Part shown: positions 35,285 through 44,028 of the stretch, piece after piece
How positions within the stretch are numbered: position 1 is the stretch's first letter
Layout: every line of letters begins with the position of its first letter
DNA from: Streptomyces diastaticus subsp. diastaticus
GTDB lineage: Bacteria > Actinomycetota > Actinomycetes > Streptomycetales > Streptomycetaceae
DNA length: 64,000 bases
Reading direction: 5' to 3'
NCBI RefSeq assembly: GCF_011170125.1
Contig: NZ_BLLN01000002.1
Coordinates: 1,025,501 to 1,089,500, forward strand
Program-made: the position numbers and the translations under genes
The notes under the pieces: model-generated
Databases searched by the model: none
Told to the model about the DNA's origin: nothing
What the model saw: the letters and a program-made list of their open reading frames with translations, nothing else

Positions 35285-36649
35285 CTACGCCGCCCCCGGT
35301 ACGACCCCTCGCGCCACCCCCAGTTCCACCGCGTCCTGGGGGCGCAGCCGGAGCGCGTCGGCGGTGGCCGGGATCTCCTCCGGGGGCCGCTTGAGGATGG
35401 CGGCGGCCAGTTCGGGGGCGATGACCGAGAAGTAGCTGTCGGGGGTGACCCAGAGGTGGCCGGGGGCGGCCAGGGCCAGCGCGCCCCCGGAGCCGCCCTC
35501 GCCGATCAGCAGCGAGGTGACGGGGACCTCGGCCTCGGCGACGGCGGCGAAGAGGTCGGCGATGGCCGGGCCCGCGCCGCCCTGTTCGGCCGCCGCGTCG
35601 TTGGCGGCGCCGGGGGTGTCGATGAGGGTGAGGACGGGGATGCCGAGCCGGTCGGCCGTGCGGACCAGGCGGGCGGCGGTGCGGAATCCGGCGGGCCGGG
35701 TCGCGGTGCCGCACTGGGCCGCGTAGGCGACGGTCCGCCCGTCGCGGCGGCCGAAACCGCACCGTGTGCCGGGGTCGGTGGCGCCGGTCCGGTCGCCCCG
35801 GATCTCCTCGCGCCAGTCGAAGTAGGCGTCCAGGTAGGCGTCGGCGCGCGGCCGTTCGGGTGCCCGGGCGCGGCGGACGGCCTCGGCGCCGTCGGCCGGG
35901 AGCGGGCCGGGGCGCAGCGCGTGCGGCGGGTCGGCCCGGCGCGCGGGGACCACCGGGGCGGTGAGCAGGGTCAGCCAGCGGCCGAGGCGGTCCGACAGGT
36001 CGGCAGGTTCGGTGAGCGCGTCCACGTGCCCGGCCGCGTGCTGTCCTTCGGCGGTGTACGCCCACGGTTCGGCGCCGGGCGGGCGGACCCGCGAGCCGGC
36101 GAAACCGACCTGGGCGCCGGGCAGGGCGAGGACCACGTCGGCGCCGGCCGCCAGGGTGGCCCAGCCGCCGCCGGTGGTGGGGTCGCGGACCACCGCGATC
36201 TGCGGGAGCCCGGCGCGCCGGGTGAGCACGGTCTGCCGGGCGACGCGCTGGAGTTGGGCGAGGGCGCGCATACCCTCCTGCATACGGCTGCCGCCCGTGG
36301 CGACCAGGGAGACGACGGGGAGCCGGTGGGTGCGGGCGTGCGCGTAGGCCGCCTCGACGCGGTCGCCGGTGGCCTCGCCGAGCGAGCCGCCGAGGAAGCC
36401 GAACTCGAAGGCGATCAGAACCGCCTCGGGAGCGGGGGCGGAGCCGTCCGCCGCCCCCACCCGGGCGGTGGCGCAGACGACGGACTCGCGCTCGCCGGTC
36501 CGCTCGCGGGCGCGGGCGCGGGCCGTGCCGTACCCGGCCCACTCCAGCGGTCCGTCCGTGAACCGCGGTCCGATGAAACCCAGTTCCACGTAGTCCGGGT
36601 CGAGGGAGGCGATCAGGGCGCGGGCGGTGAGGGCGCCGGGGTCAGCCAT
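35285..36649 (-). CDS. Carboxyltransferase, AccD-AccA-like fusion
   Basis: A 454-residue protein. The N-terminal half resembles the beta carboxyltransferase (FEFGFLGGSLGEATGDRV, VSLVATGGSRMQEGM, PTTGGGWATLAAGADV) and the C-terminal half the alpha part (LTLIDTPGAANDAAAEQGGA, IGEGGSGGALALAAPG). Its zinc finger is not visible. It overlaps matB by 8 nt. Such proteins move carboxyl groups between biotin and an acyl-CoA. With matB and matC beside it a role in malonate or malonyl-CoA metabolism is likely, either carboxylation or decarboxylation; no biotin carboxylase or biotin carrier gene is in the neighbourhood. Confidence 0.85.
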   Translation of the reverse strand: MADPGALTARALIASLDPDYVELGFIGPRFTDGPLEWAGYGTARARARERTGERESVVCATARVGAADGSAPAPEAVLIAFEFGFLGGSLGEATGDRVEAAYAHARTHRLPVVSLVATGGSRMQEGMRALAQLQRVARQTVLTRRAGLPQIAVVRDPTTGGGWATLAAGADVVLALPGAQVGFAGSRVRPPGAEPWAYTAEGQHAAGHVDALTEPADLSDRLGRWLTLLTAPVVPARRADPPHALRPGPLPADGAEAVRRARAPERPRADAYLDAYFDWREEIRGDRTGATDPGTRCGFGRRDGRTVAYAAQCGTATRPAGFRTAARLVRTADRLGIPVLTLIDTPGAANDAAAEQGGAGPAIADLFAAVAEAEVPVTSLLIGEGGSGGALALAAPGHLWVTPDSYFSVIAPELAAAILKRPPEEIPATADALRLRPQDAVELGVARGVVPGAA

Positions 36650-38114
36650 GGAGGGACCGCTTCATGATCTTGCCCATGTCGTTGCGGGGCAGGGCGTCGA
36701 GGTGGCGGACGACGCGGGGGCGCTTGTGCGGGGCGAGCTGGCGGGCCACGTGGTCGGCGACCTCCCGCTCGTCCAGCGGAGCGCCGTCGGTGACCAGCCA
36801 GGCGACGACGCGTTCGCCGAGGTCAGGGTCGGGTTCGCCGGTGACGGCGGCCTCACGCACGCCGGGGAGGTCGAGCAGGGCGTTCTCGATCTCGCCCGCG
36901 CCGATCTTGTAGCCGCCGGACTTGATGAGGTCGGTGGCGCGGCGGCCGACGATCCGCACGTACCCGTCGGGGTCGCGGACCGCCATGTCCCCGGTGCGGA
37001 ACCAGTCGCCGTCGAACGCCTCGGCGGTGGCGTCGGGCCGGTTCAGGTACTCGGTGAAGAGGTTCGGGCCGCGCACCTGGATCTCGCCGACCGTCTCACC
37101 GTCCCACTCCGCGATCTCCGTACCGTCGTCCTCGACGAGCCGCAGCGCGACCCCGGCCAGCGGCAGGCCGACCGTGCCGGGACGCGGCTCGCCGTCGGCG
37201 CGGACGCTGGTGTTCATCAGGGTCTCGCTCATGCCGTACCGCTCGACGACGCGGCGGCCGGTGGCGGCGGCGATGCGTTCCTGGTCGTGGACGGGGAGCG
37301 CGGCCGAGCCGGAGACCAGCAGCCGCGCCTTGGCGAGGGCGGCGGCGAGCGCCGGGTCCGAGGCGGCCTCCTCGGCGATCCGGTGGTACATCGTCGGGAC
37401 GCCGAACATCAGCGTCGCCCCGTCCTCCAGCGCCCGGCGCACCCCGTCCGGGGAGAAGCGGACCAGGTGGACCAAGGAGCCGCCGCGCCGCAGCGGGCCG
37501 AGGACGCCCAGGATCAGGCCGTGCACGTGGAAGAGGGGCAGGCCGTGCACGAGGGTGTCGTCGGCCGTCCACCCCCAGGCGTCCTGAAGCGCGTCGAGCG
37601 TGCTGGTCAGGGCGCGCCGGGGCAGCACGACGCCCTTGGGCGGGCCGGTGGTGCCCGAGGTGTAGACGATCAGCGCGGGCGCCTCGGGGCCCGGCTCGGC
37701 GGGCAGCGCCACCGACTCCGCGACGGTCTCCGGGTCGGTCGCCACGTTCCTGCGCGCCAGCCCCGCCAGTTCCTCGGGCAGCACCTCGCCGGGGGCCGCC
37801 AGCACCAGTGCCGGGTCGCTGTCCGCGAGGATGTGCGCCAGCTCGCGCGCCCCCGCCTTCGGGTTGAGCGGTACGGCGGCCACCCCGGCGAGCAGGGCCG
37901 CGACCACGCCCACCGCGGTCTCCAGGCTCGGCGTCGCCCAGACGGCGACCCGGCGGCCGTGCGGCAGCTCGCGGGCGAGTGCCCCGGCGAGGCGGGCGAC
38001 CTGCGCGTACTCCAGGGCGCGGTCGCCGAAGCGGAGGGTGGGCCCCGGCGGCGTCGGCGGGGCGTGCAGGGCGGGGAAGAGCGGGGCCGTCTCGGGTGCG
38101 GCGGGCGAGGTCAC
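36642..38114 (-). CDS. matB: Malonyl-CoA synthetase-like acyl-CoA synthetase
   Basis: A 490-residue ANL-superfamily adenylating enzyme. P-loop-like ALIVYTSGTTGPPKGVVLP near residue 150, RYGMSETLMNTS near residue 290, the hinge GDWFRTGDMAVRDPDGYVRI, and the late Lys in PRNDMGKIMKRSL. It closely resembles MatB of S. coelicolor, which makes malonyl- and methylmalonyl-CoA from the diacids. ATG 38114 starts 91 bp after the matC stop. Together with matC and the GntR gene it forms a typical malonate uptake and activation locus supplying extender units. Confidence 0.9.
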   Translation of the reverse strand: MTSPAAPETAPLFPALHAPPTPPGPTLRFGDRALEYAQVARLAGALARELPHGRRVAVWATPSLETAVGVVAALLAGVAAVPLNPKAGARELAHILADSDPALVLAAPGEVLPEELAGLARRNVATDPETVAESVALPAEPGPEAPALIVYTSGTTGPPKGVVLPRRALTSTLDALQDAWGWTADDTLVHGLPLFHVHGLILGVLGPLRRGGSLVHLVRFSPDGVRRALEDGATLMFGVPTMYHRIAEEAASDPALAAALAKARLLVSGSAALPVHDQERIAAATGRRVVERYGMSETLMNTSVRADGEPRPGTVGLPLAGVALRLVEDDGTEIAEWDGETVGEIQVRGPNLFTEYLNRPDATAEAFDGDWFRTGDMAVRDPDGYVRIVGRRATDLIKSGGYKIGAGEIENALLDLPGVREAAVTGEPDPDLGERVVAWLVTDGAPLDEREVADHVARQLAPHKRPRVVRHLDALPRNDMGKIMKRSLHG

Positions 38115-38205
38115 GGGTGCGTCTCCTCGGGGTCGGGCCGGGCAGGGGCTGCGCCGGTCGGGGGCGCCCCGGTCAGGCGGCGCCTCCCGACCAGGGTTAC
38201 CCGGG

Positions 38206-39528
38206 TCAGAGGCCGGGCACCACCAGCGCCAGCCAGAGCACGGCCGGGGCCAGCACGGTGACGGCGCCGCCGTACAGCATGAGCTGGCGGAAGAAGCGTT
38301 CGCGGTCGGTGTCCTCGGCGGCCGCCAGCACCAGCGCGCCGTTGGTGGAGAAGGGGCTGACGTCGACCACGGTCGCCGACACCGAGAGCGCCGCGACCAT
38401 GCCCACCACGCCGATCTCGCCCTGCTCCAGGAACGGCACGGCGAGCGGGATGAGCGCGCCGATGATCCCGACGGACGAGGCGAAGGCGGAGACGACCGCG
38501 CCGATGTAGCAGAACAGCAGCGCCGCCAGCAGCGGGATGGCGACGGAGCCGACGTGCTCCCCGGCCCAGTCGATCGTCCCCATCTCCTGGAGCACCGAGA
38601 CGTAGGTGAGCATGCCGCAGATCAGCAGCACCGTCGGCCAGGTGATGTGGGCGACCGCGGTCCTGCTGTCCTGCGGCCAGACGACGGCGAGCAGCACGGC
38701 CAGGGTGATGGCGGTCAGGCCCGCGTCCAGGTCGAGGACCAGCACCGCGACGACCAGGGCGACCAGCCCGGCGAGAGTGGCGATCCGGGCGGGGGTGAGG
38801 CGCAGCAGGTCGACGTCGGGGATGGCGTGGGTGCCGGTGAGGGTGCCCGCACGCCCGGTACCGCCGGCTCCGCCCGTCCCGCCCGCCGCCTCGTCCGGCG
38901 CGCCCGCGTCGCCCAGGTCCCGTCCCCGCAGGCGGAGTCCGCCGAGGGCGACGAAGAGCAGGGCGGCGATGGCCAGGTTGGCGAGGAGGCTCGCGAGGAA
39001 GAGGGCGACCGGGCTGCCCGGCAGGCCCTCGCGTTCCAGGATGCCGTTGACCGTCGAGCCGTAGATGCTGATCGGGGAGAAGCCGCCGGCCTGGGCGCCG
39101 TGCACGACGAGGGCGCCCATCAGCAGCGGCTTGACGCCGTAGCGGGCGGCGAAGCCCATGGCGAGCGGGGCGACGATGGCGACCGCCGCCGGGCTGACCG
39201 CGCCGATCGCGGTCAGCACCCCGGTGACGGTGAACATCACCCAGGGGATCAGCGCGATCCGGCCGCGCACCAGCCGGATCCCGGCGTGCACCAGCCAGTC
39301 GGTGGTGCCGTTGGCGCGGGCGATGGCGAAGAAGTACGTGACGCCGACCAGCACCACGAAGAGGTCTCCGGGGAACCCGGCGAAGATCCCGTCCGCGTCG
39401 AGCCCGGCGGCCAGCGTGCCGACCCCGAAGGCGGCGGCGAAGGCCAGTGCGCCCATGTTCACGGAGCGGGTGGTGCCGACGACGAACAGCACCGCCAGCA
39501 CCAGGATGGAGAGTGGTTCGGCAGACAT
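38206..39528 (-). CDS. matC: Malonate/dicarboxylate carrier
   Basis: A 440-residue membrane protein with eleven to twelve helices of the MatC/DASS type (citrate-transporter-like). The N-terminal MatC segment ILVLAVLFVVGTTRSVNMGA, the re-entrant FSPISIYGSTVNGIL and the mirror ALSVSATVVDVSPFSTNGAL near the C-terminus hold the paired substrate sites. ATG 39528 reads MSAEPLSILVLAV. A Gly-rich cytoplasmic loop lies near residue 215. It is the first gene of the malonate operon, divergent from the GntR regulator. Confidence 0.88.
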   Translation of the reverse strand: MSAEPLSILVLAVLFVVGTTRSVNMGALAFAAAFGVGTLAAGLDADGIFAGFPGDLFVVLVGVTYFFAIARANGTTDWLVHAGIRLVRGRIALIPWVMFTVTGVLTAIGAVSPAAVAIVAPLAMGFAARYGVKPLLMGALVVHGAQAGGFSPISIYGSTVNGILEREGLPGSPVALFLASLLANLAIAALLFVALGGLRLRGRDLGDAGAPDEAAGGTGGAGGTGRAGTLTGTHAIPDVDLLRLTPARIATLAGLVALVVAVLVLDLDAGLTAITLAVLLAVVWPQDSRTAVAHITWPTVLLICGMLTYVSVLQEMGTIDWAGEHVGSVAIPLLAALLFCYIGAVVSAFASSVGIIGALIPLAVPFLEQGEIGVVGMVAALSVSATVVDVSPFSTNGALVLAAAEDTDRERFFRQLMLYGGAVTVLAPAVLWLALVVPGL

Positions 39529-39611
39529 CAGGGGCTCCCGTCCCATGGGTCCCAATGGGTCATGTCACGGGGTCCAGTGGGGTGTTGAGCCCGAAAGGAC
39601 CCGGGGCCGAA

Positions 39612-39648
39612 GAGGCGGAACGCCTCATTGGCCCGGTGGCTGGACCAC
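39612..39648. promoter_or_regulatory. Inverted repeats in the matC/GntR divergent region
   Basis: GAGGCG-gaa-CGCCTC at 39612-39626 and GTGG-N5-CCAC at 39636-39648 lie in the 321-bp gap 39529-39849. The second has the short-arm shape of FadR/GntR operators. Either could be bound by the divergent regulator; no gene is seen in the gap. Confidence 0.35.
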
Positions 39649-39849
39649 GCTCGGCCCTGGCGCGCCGGGTGTCAACGGGTCGCGCGGGAATTGGTTCAGC
39701 CACTCGTCCACCGGGCAGACATCAAGGTCCGCTCCAGGGCCGGTGCTACGCTCCGGGCGCGACCGGCCCGGGCGCCCGGGGGACCCGCGCGCAGGCCGGT
39801 GCGGGGGACGGCAGGGGACCCGGCGGCAGCCGGAGGACAGGGGTTTCGC

Positions 39850-40557
39850 ATGACCGACGACGCGCTGCGCCCGATGGGCCGCACCCGCCTCTACGAGCAG
39901 GTCCTCGAACGCCTCCGCGCCTACGCCGCCGACCACCACCTCACCGCCGGGGACCGCCTGCCCGCCGAACGCGACCTGGCCCAGCGCCTCGGCGTGAGCC
40001 GCGCCTCCGTCAAGCAGGCCGTGGTCGTCCTGGAGGTGCAGGGCCTGGTCGAGACCCGGCACGGCGGCGGTACCTACCTGCTCCGCGACACCCTCGACCA
40101 CGAACCGGTGGAGCGCCTGGTCGAACGCCGGCGCCGCCTGCCCGACGTGCTGGAGGCCCGCGAGGCCCTGGAGACCAAGCTCGCCGAACTCGCCGCCGCC
40201 CGCCGTACCGAGGCCGACCTCACCGCCCTGCGTGCCGCCCTCGCCCACATGGCCGGGGAGATCGCGGACGGTGGCCACGGGGAGGAGGGCGACCGCCTCT
40301 TCCACGCCGCCGTCACCGAGGCGGGGCACAGCCCGCTGCTCGCCGAGTTCATGGCCTCGCTCACCGACCAGATCACCGAGAGCCGGCGCGAATCCCTCCG
40401 CCAGCCCGGCCGCCCCGACCGCTCCCTCGCCCAGCACCACGCCATCCTCGACGCCATCGAGTCCGGTACCCCGGGACAGGCGGCGGCCGCGATGCGCCGC
40501 CACGTACGGACGGTGGCGAAGGTGCGGCTGCTGGAGTGGGAGCCGGGGGACCGCTGA
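39850..40557 (+). CDS. GntR-family regulator, FadR/FCD type
   Basis: A 235-residue repressor-type protein. The winged helix is RLRAYAADHHLTAGDRLPAE with RDLAQRLGVSRASVKQAVVV and VETRHGGGTYL. The FCD effector domain follows, with metal-ligand type residues in DRLFHAAVTEAGHSPLL and AQHHAILDAIESG. ATG 39850 is divergent from matC. Likely represses or activates the malonate genes with malonate or methylmalonate as effector, by analogy with known MatR proteins. Confidence 0.9.
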   Translation: MTDDALRPMGRTRLYEQVLERLRAYAADHHLTAGDRLPAERDLAQRLGVSRASVKQAVVVLEVQGLVETRHGGGTYLLRDTLDHEPVERLVERRRRLPDVLEAREALETKLAELAAARRTEADLTALRAALAHMAGEIADGGHGEEGDRLFHAAVTEAGHSPLLAEFMASLTDQITESRRESLRQPGRPDRSLAQHHAILDAIESGTPGQAAAAMRRHVRTVAKVRLLEWEPGDR

Positions 40558-40736
40558 GCGCCCGGGTCGGGGCTCCCGCCGGGCAGGGAACCGGCGGCAC
40601 CGGGGCCCGCGTGGACCCCGGCGGGTACCCGGCGCCGCCGCTCACGGGCCGGGGGACCCGCCTCCACGCCCCCGCTGACGGCCCTTGGCGCGGGGGCAAG
40701 CCGTCGACGGGGCTCGCACGCGCGCGTTCCGGCCCC

Positions 40737-41819
40737 CTACGAGGCCGTGTCGCTCTCGTCCTGGTCACCGCTGGTCCCGCTCTCCAGGATGGAGACGATG
40801 GAGAAGAGCGAGAAGCAGATGCCGCCGAGCCCGGTCAGGACGCGCGCTCCGACGATCACCGCGCTGTCGTCCGACTCGAAGAGGAACGCCATGAGGAACA
40901 GGCACAGCAGAGCCGTGCCCACGGGGATCAGCGGCACCCGGTTGGCCAGGGGAGCCGTGCGCCGCCAGACGAGTGCGAGCAGCAGGACCTTGCTGAGGAT
41001 GCTCCAGCAGACGAGCCCCAGGCCGATGAGCACGAACCCCGCGGACAACTGGGAGGAGCGGCTGTGCGCGGCGACGACCACGAGGCCCAGGATGACGCCG
41101 ACGGCTCCCAGCACGGCGGCGGCCACGGGCCAGAGCACGCGTTCCCGCGGCGCGTAGGTGTTCTGGATCTGTCGCAGGATGCTCGCCACCAGACCGATCA
41201 GGCAGGTGCAGACGAGCGCCAGGCCCACCATCACGTGGCCGGAGGTGAAACGGCCGGCCGGGGCCCCACCGCCCCCGCCGGCCAGCAGGATGAAGGCCCA
41301 CACCCAGGTGGTCAGGGCCGCGAGGACGGGAAGTGCCGACAGGGCACCTGCGGCGGGTGCGCTGAACGGTGCCGGTGAGCGCGGCGGGGAGCCCTCGGGC
41401 AGTGCCGAGTTCTCGGTGATCAGAAGGAACCGGGTGGAGCTGGTGGCCACACACGAGACGCACACGCAGATCATGGAGACGCCGAAGACGACGTGTCCGG
41501 CGACGAAGTCGGGCGGCGGCCTGGGGTTCTGGGCGAGCAGGGAGAGGCCGTAGCCCATGGTGGCGCCGCTGACCGCGAAACCGAACACGGGGTACAGCCA
41601 CCGGTCCGTCGTGGTGTACCGGCCGATGAGCTGCCTGATGATGGTGGCCGCCGTGGCGAACAGGCAGAGGCAGATCGCCGCCAGGGAGAGGAGCACCAGG
41701 CCCGCCACTCGGGCGGACGGCCCGGACGAGTGGGCCAGCACGTATCCGCCCAACGCGGCGGACACCCCGGCCATCAACACCGGGATGGCACGGAAGAGGA
41801 CACTGATCCTGTAGTCCAT
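40737..41819 (-). CDS. Polytopic membrane protein, DUF2776-like
   Basis: A 360-residue protein with about ten transmembrane helices in two similar halves. ISVLFRAIPVLMAGVSAALG starts it. CLFATAATIIRQLIGRY and FVAGHVVFGVSMICVCVSC, then SGHVMVGLALVCTCLIGLVA in the second half, show an internal repeat (GHV.VG). The pattern resembles DUF2776 proteins, whose function I do not know. The C-terminal tail is acidic and Ser-rich. It is divergent from the Sir2 gene. Confidence 0.75.
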   Translation of the reverse strand: MDYRISVLFRAIPVLMAGVSAALGGYVLAHSSGPSARVAGLVLLSLAAICLCLFATAATIIRQLIGRYTTTDRWLYPVFGFAVSGATMGYGLSLLAQNPRPPPDFVAGHVVFGVSMICVCVSCVATSSTRFLLITENSALPEGSPPRSPAPFSAPAAGALSALPVLAALTTWVWAFILLAGGGGGAPAGRFTSGHVMVGLALVCTCLIGLVASILRQIQNTYAPRERVLWPVAAAVLGAVGVILGLVVVAAHSRSSQLSAGFVLIGLGLVCWSILSKVLLLALVWRRTAPLANRVPLIPVGTALLCLFLMAFLFESDDSAVIVGARVLTGLGGICFSLFSIVSILESGTSGDQDESDTAS

Positions 41820-41879
41820 CGAGCCTCCACGACGACGGGGTCAGTTCATCATCGGGCGGGGCCCGCCGGGTCGCCACAG

Positions 41880-41910
41880 GAGGCCGGCCGGGACCCTCCC
41901 GGCCGGCCTC
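41880..41910. other. Perfect 14-bp hairpin in a divergent gap
   Basis: GAGGCCGGCCGGGA (41880-41893), CCC loop, and the exact complement at 41897-41910. It lies between two divergently read genes, where a terminator is not expected. It may end an unseen small RNA or a lost gene. Confidence 0.55.
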
Positions 41911-42105
41911 GCCGGTACGTGGGCTCCCGATCGGGCGGGGCCCCCTTCTCCAGCGGGGCCGGGACGCCGATCGTCGCGGTGCCCGCGGCCGAGGTGGCCC
42001 TCGCGCTCGTCGCGGCCCCGCCGGAGGCCGGTGCGCTCCCGGCGCCCGGCCTCGGCGGCGGGTGGCGAGGCACTCGCGAGACCTCCGGAGCGGCGGCGCC
42101 CTCCG

Positions 42106-42111
42106 TACCCT
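42106..42111 (+). promoter_or_regulatory. -10 hexamer before the Sir2 gene
   Basis: TACCCT lies 6 nt before ATG 42118, without a Shine-Dalgarno, which suggests a leaderless transcript. Confidence 0.4.
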
Positions 42112-42117
42112 GGGGTC

Positions 42118-43047
42118 ATGCGTATGCGACCCACCCTGAGCTGGACGCCGACCGGGGAGCCGTCGCCGGGCACCACGGACCTGGCGCCGGTCGCCGAGGC
42201 ACTGGGCGGCGGCGGGGTGCTGGTGCTGAGCGGCGCGGGCATCTCCACGGAGTCGGGCATCCCCGACTACCGGGGCGAGGGCGGGAGCCTGAGCCGCCAC
42301 ACCCCGATGACCTACCAGGACTTCACCGCCGATCCCGCCGCCCGGCGCCGGTACTGGGCGCGCAGCCATCTCGGCTGGCGCACCTTCGGCCGGGCCCGTC
42401 CCAACGCCGGGCACCGGGCCGTGGCCGCGTTCGGGCGGCACGGGCTGCTCTGCGGGGTGATCACCCAGAACGTCGACGGACTGCACCAGGCCGCCGGCAG
42501 TGAGGGCGTCGTGGACCTGCACGGGCGTCTGGACCGGGTCGTCTGCCTCGACTGCGGTTCCTTCAGCCCGCGCCGGGAGCTGGCGTGGCGCCTGGAGGAG
42601 GTCAACGAGGGGTTCTCGCCGGTGGCCGCCGGGATCAACCCGGACGGGGACGCCGATCTCACCGACGGCCAGGTCGGCGACTTCCAGGTGGTGCCCTGCA
42701 CCGTCTGCGGCGGCGTCCTCAAGCCGGACGTGGTGTTCTTCGGCGAGACGGTGCCCCCGGAGCGGGCCGAGCACTGCCGCGCGCTGGTCCGGGAGGCGAG
42801 GACGCTGCTGGTCCTGGGTTCCTCGCTGACGGTGATGTCAGGACTCCGGTTCGTCCGCCAGGCGGCCCAGGCCGGCCGGCCCGTGCTGATCGTCAACCGG
42901 GACCCGACCCGCGGCGACCGGCACGCCCTCACCCGAGTCGCCCTGCCGCTGGGCGACGCCCTCACCGACGTGGCCGGCCGGCTGGGCGTGCCGCTCGACG
43001 AGAGGGCGCCCACGGAGACGGAACCACCGGCAGGCCCCGGTGCGTGA
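42118..43047 (+). CDS. NAD-dependent protein deacylase, Sir2 family
   Basis: A 309-residue sirtuin. NAD-binding LVLSGAGISTESGIPDYRG near residues 36-54, ITQNVDGLHQAAG, the catalytic His in DLHGRLD near residue 137, and a zinc site of CLDCGS and CTVCGG. GSSLTV and VNRDPTRGD close the Rossmann fold. It removes acyl groups from lysines using NAD, giving O-acyl-ADP-ribose and nicotinamide. The long segment between the two Cys pairs (about 45 residues) is typical of the class II-like actinobacterial forms. Confidence 0.93.
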   Translation: MRMRPTLSWTPTGEPSPGTTDLAPVAEALGGGGVLVLSGAGISTESGIPDYRGEGGSLSRHTPMTYQDFTADPAARRRYWARSHLGWRTFGRARPNAGHRAVAAFGRHGLLCGVITQNVDGLHQAAGSEGVVDLHGRLDRVVCLDCGSFSPRRELAWRLEEVNEGFSPVAAGINPDGDADLTDGQVGDFQVVPCTVCGGVLKPDVVFFGETVPPERAEHCRALVREARTLLVLGSSLTVMSGLRFVRQAAQAGRPVLIVNRDPTRGDRHALTRVALPLGDALTDVAGRLGVPLDERAPTETEPPAGPGA

Positions 43048-43272
43048 CACCCGGCCTCGACGCTGACCGGGCCTCGCGCCAGGCCCGGCACGGGTCGGCC
43101 TACAGGCGCGGGCCTTTCGCCGGGCGACGAAGGCGAAGGTGAGGACGACGAGGAGTACGCCGCTGAGCGCGGCGATCACGCCGGGGACGATCGGCGCGAT
43201 GTGCGCGGCGATGCCGCCCGCGACGGCTCCGAAGCTGCCGACCGCGACGAGGAGAGCGGCGAAGGCCCGCAC
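42838..43272 (-). CDS. Small membrane protein, C-terminus uncertain
   Basis: From GTG 43272, with GAGGAGAT upstream, the first 55 residues read FAALLVAVGSFGAVAGGIAA and IVPGVIAALSGVLLVVLTFA, two transmembrane helices, then RRKAR. After that the frame becomes Arg/Pro rich and overlaps the 3' end of the Sir2 gene by 210 bp, which looks non-coding. The real stop was probably lost through a small indel. A two-helix membrane protein is all that can be supported. Confidence 0.45.
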   Translation of the reverse strand: MRAFAALLVAVGSFGAVAGGIAAHIAPIVPGVIAALSGVLLVVLTFAFVARRKARACRPTRAGPGARPGQRRGRVSRTGACRWFRLRGRPLVERHAQPAGHVGEGVAQRQGDSGEGVPVAAGRVPVDDQHGPAGLGRLADEPES

Positions 43273-43330
43273 GGTCCTGATCTCCTCGTGCGTCGCCTCG
43301 CCGGGGCCGGTGCGGCCCCGGCGCCCGGCC

Positions 43331-43681
43331 TCAGCGGCGGGCCAGCCGGCGGCTGTGGCCCACGCCGAACTCCAGGCCGTAGTGGTCGAAGATGCCCTGC
43401 TCCTGCTCGGCGAGGAGTTCCCCGTCGGGACTGATGGCGGGCGCCTCCTTCACCAGCTGCTTGGGCCAGGCCAGCTTCACGTACGAGGGGGAGACGACCG
43501 CCTTCTCCAGCGGAGCGAAGGTGATGCGCCGGCGGGTCGGCAGCCCGACCAGGACGCCGACGAAGAACGGGCGGTCGCTGACCGTGTCCACGTACACCGA
43601 CTCCAGCGTGCCGATCTTGTGGCCCTCCGAGTCCACGACGTTGTGGTCCCGCCAGTCCCTGATGTTCTCCGCCTCGATCAT
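43331..43681 (-). CDS. PRC-barrel domain protein
   Basis: A 116-residue protein with a PRC barrel: NVVDSEGHKIGTLESVYVDT near residues 14-33 and FVGVLVGLPTRRRITFAPLE after it. The C-terminus is EQEQGIFDHYGLEFGVG. PRC-barrel proteins of this kind are widespread in actinomycetes; some bind RNA or photosystem-type partners, and here the role is unknown. ATG 43681 fits the domain start (MIEAENIRDWRDHNV). Confidence 0.85.
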   Translation of the reverse strand: MIEAENIRDWRDHNVVDSEGHKIGTLESVYVDTVSDRPFFVGVLVGLPTRRRITFAPLEKAVVSPSYVKLAWPKQLVKEAPAISPDGELLAEQEQGIFDHYGLEFGVGHSRRLARR

Positions 43682-43785
43682 GGGGGTGCTCCTCGTGGTC
43701 CGTGCCGTGCCGATGCCGCCGATGCCGTCATCGTGCCCCCTCCCGCCCCGACCATGACCCCGGACGCGCCCGGGGCGGACCTGGT

Positions 43786-43965
43786 TCAGGGGGCGTCCGC
43801 GGCCACCGCCCGCACCCAGATCCGGTCCTCCGTCAGATACCTGTCGACCTTCAGTCCCGCCTCGGCCAGGGCGTCCTCGAACTGCCGGCGGGTCATCGGC
43901 CGGGAGAGGAAGGTCTGCGTCCACTGGGCGTCCCGGGCGGTGCCGCCCGGTGGCCCGGACCGCAC
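43786..43965 (-). pseudogene. C-terminal remnant of a methyltransferase-like gene
   Basis: From a GTG at 43965 the minus strand reads DAQWTQTFLSRPMTRRQFED, then ALAEAGLKVDRYLTEDRIWV and RAVAADAP to TGA 43786. The last part matches the end of SAM methyltransferases (LAEAGL...VRAV). No SAM motif exists upstream; an in-frame stop lies just before the GTG. It is either a truncated relic or a very small protein. It sits between the PRC gene and the ndh promoter. Confidence 0.4.
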
Positions 43966-44016
43966 GAGCGGTCACCCTCCGAAGTCACCCGGAATGCACC
44001 CCCGGGGGAGCGGGCA

Positions 44017-44022
44017 TAGCGT
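44017..44022 (+). promoter_or_regulatory. -10 hexamer before ndh
   Basis: TAGCGT lies 6 nt before ATG 44029. AAGG next to the ATG is too close to be a ribosome-binding site, so a leaderless message is likely. Confidence 0.45.
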
Positions 44023-44028
44023 TAAGGC

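Noticed and set aside
41849..42073. Small minus-strand gene between the DUF2776-like and Sir2 genes
   Set aside because: Pro/Gly/Ala low-complexity translation and no ribosome-binding site; the hairpin at 41880 overlaps it.
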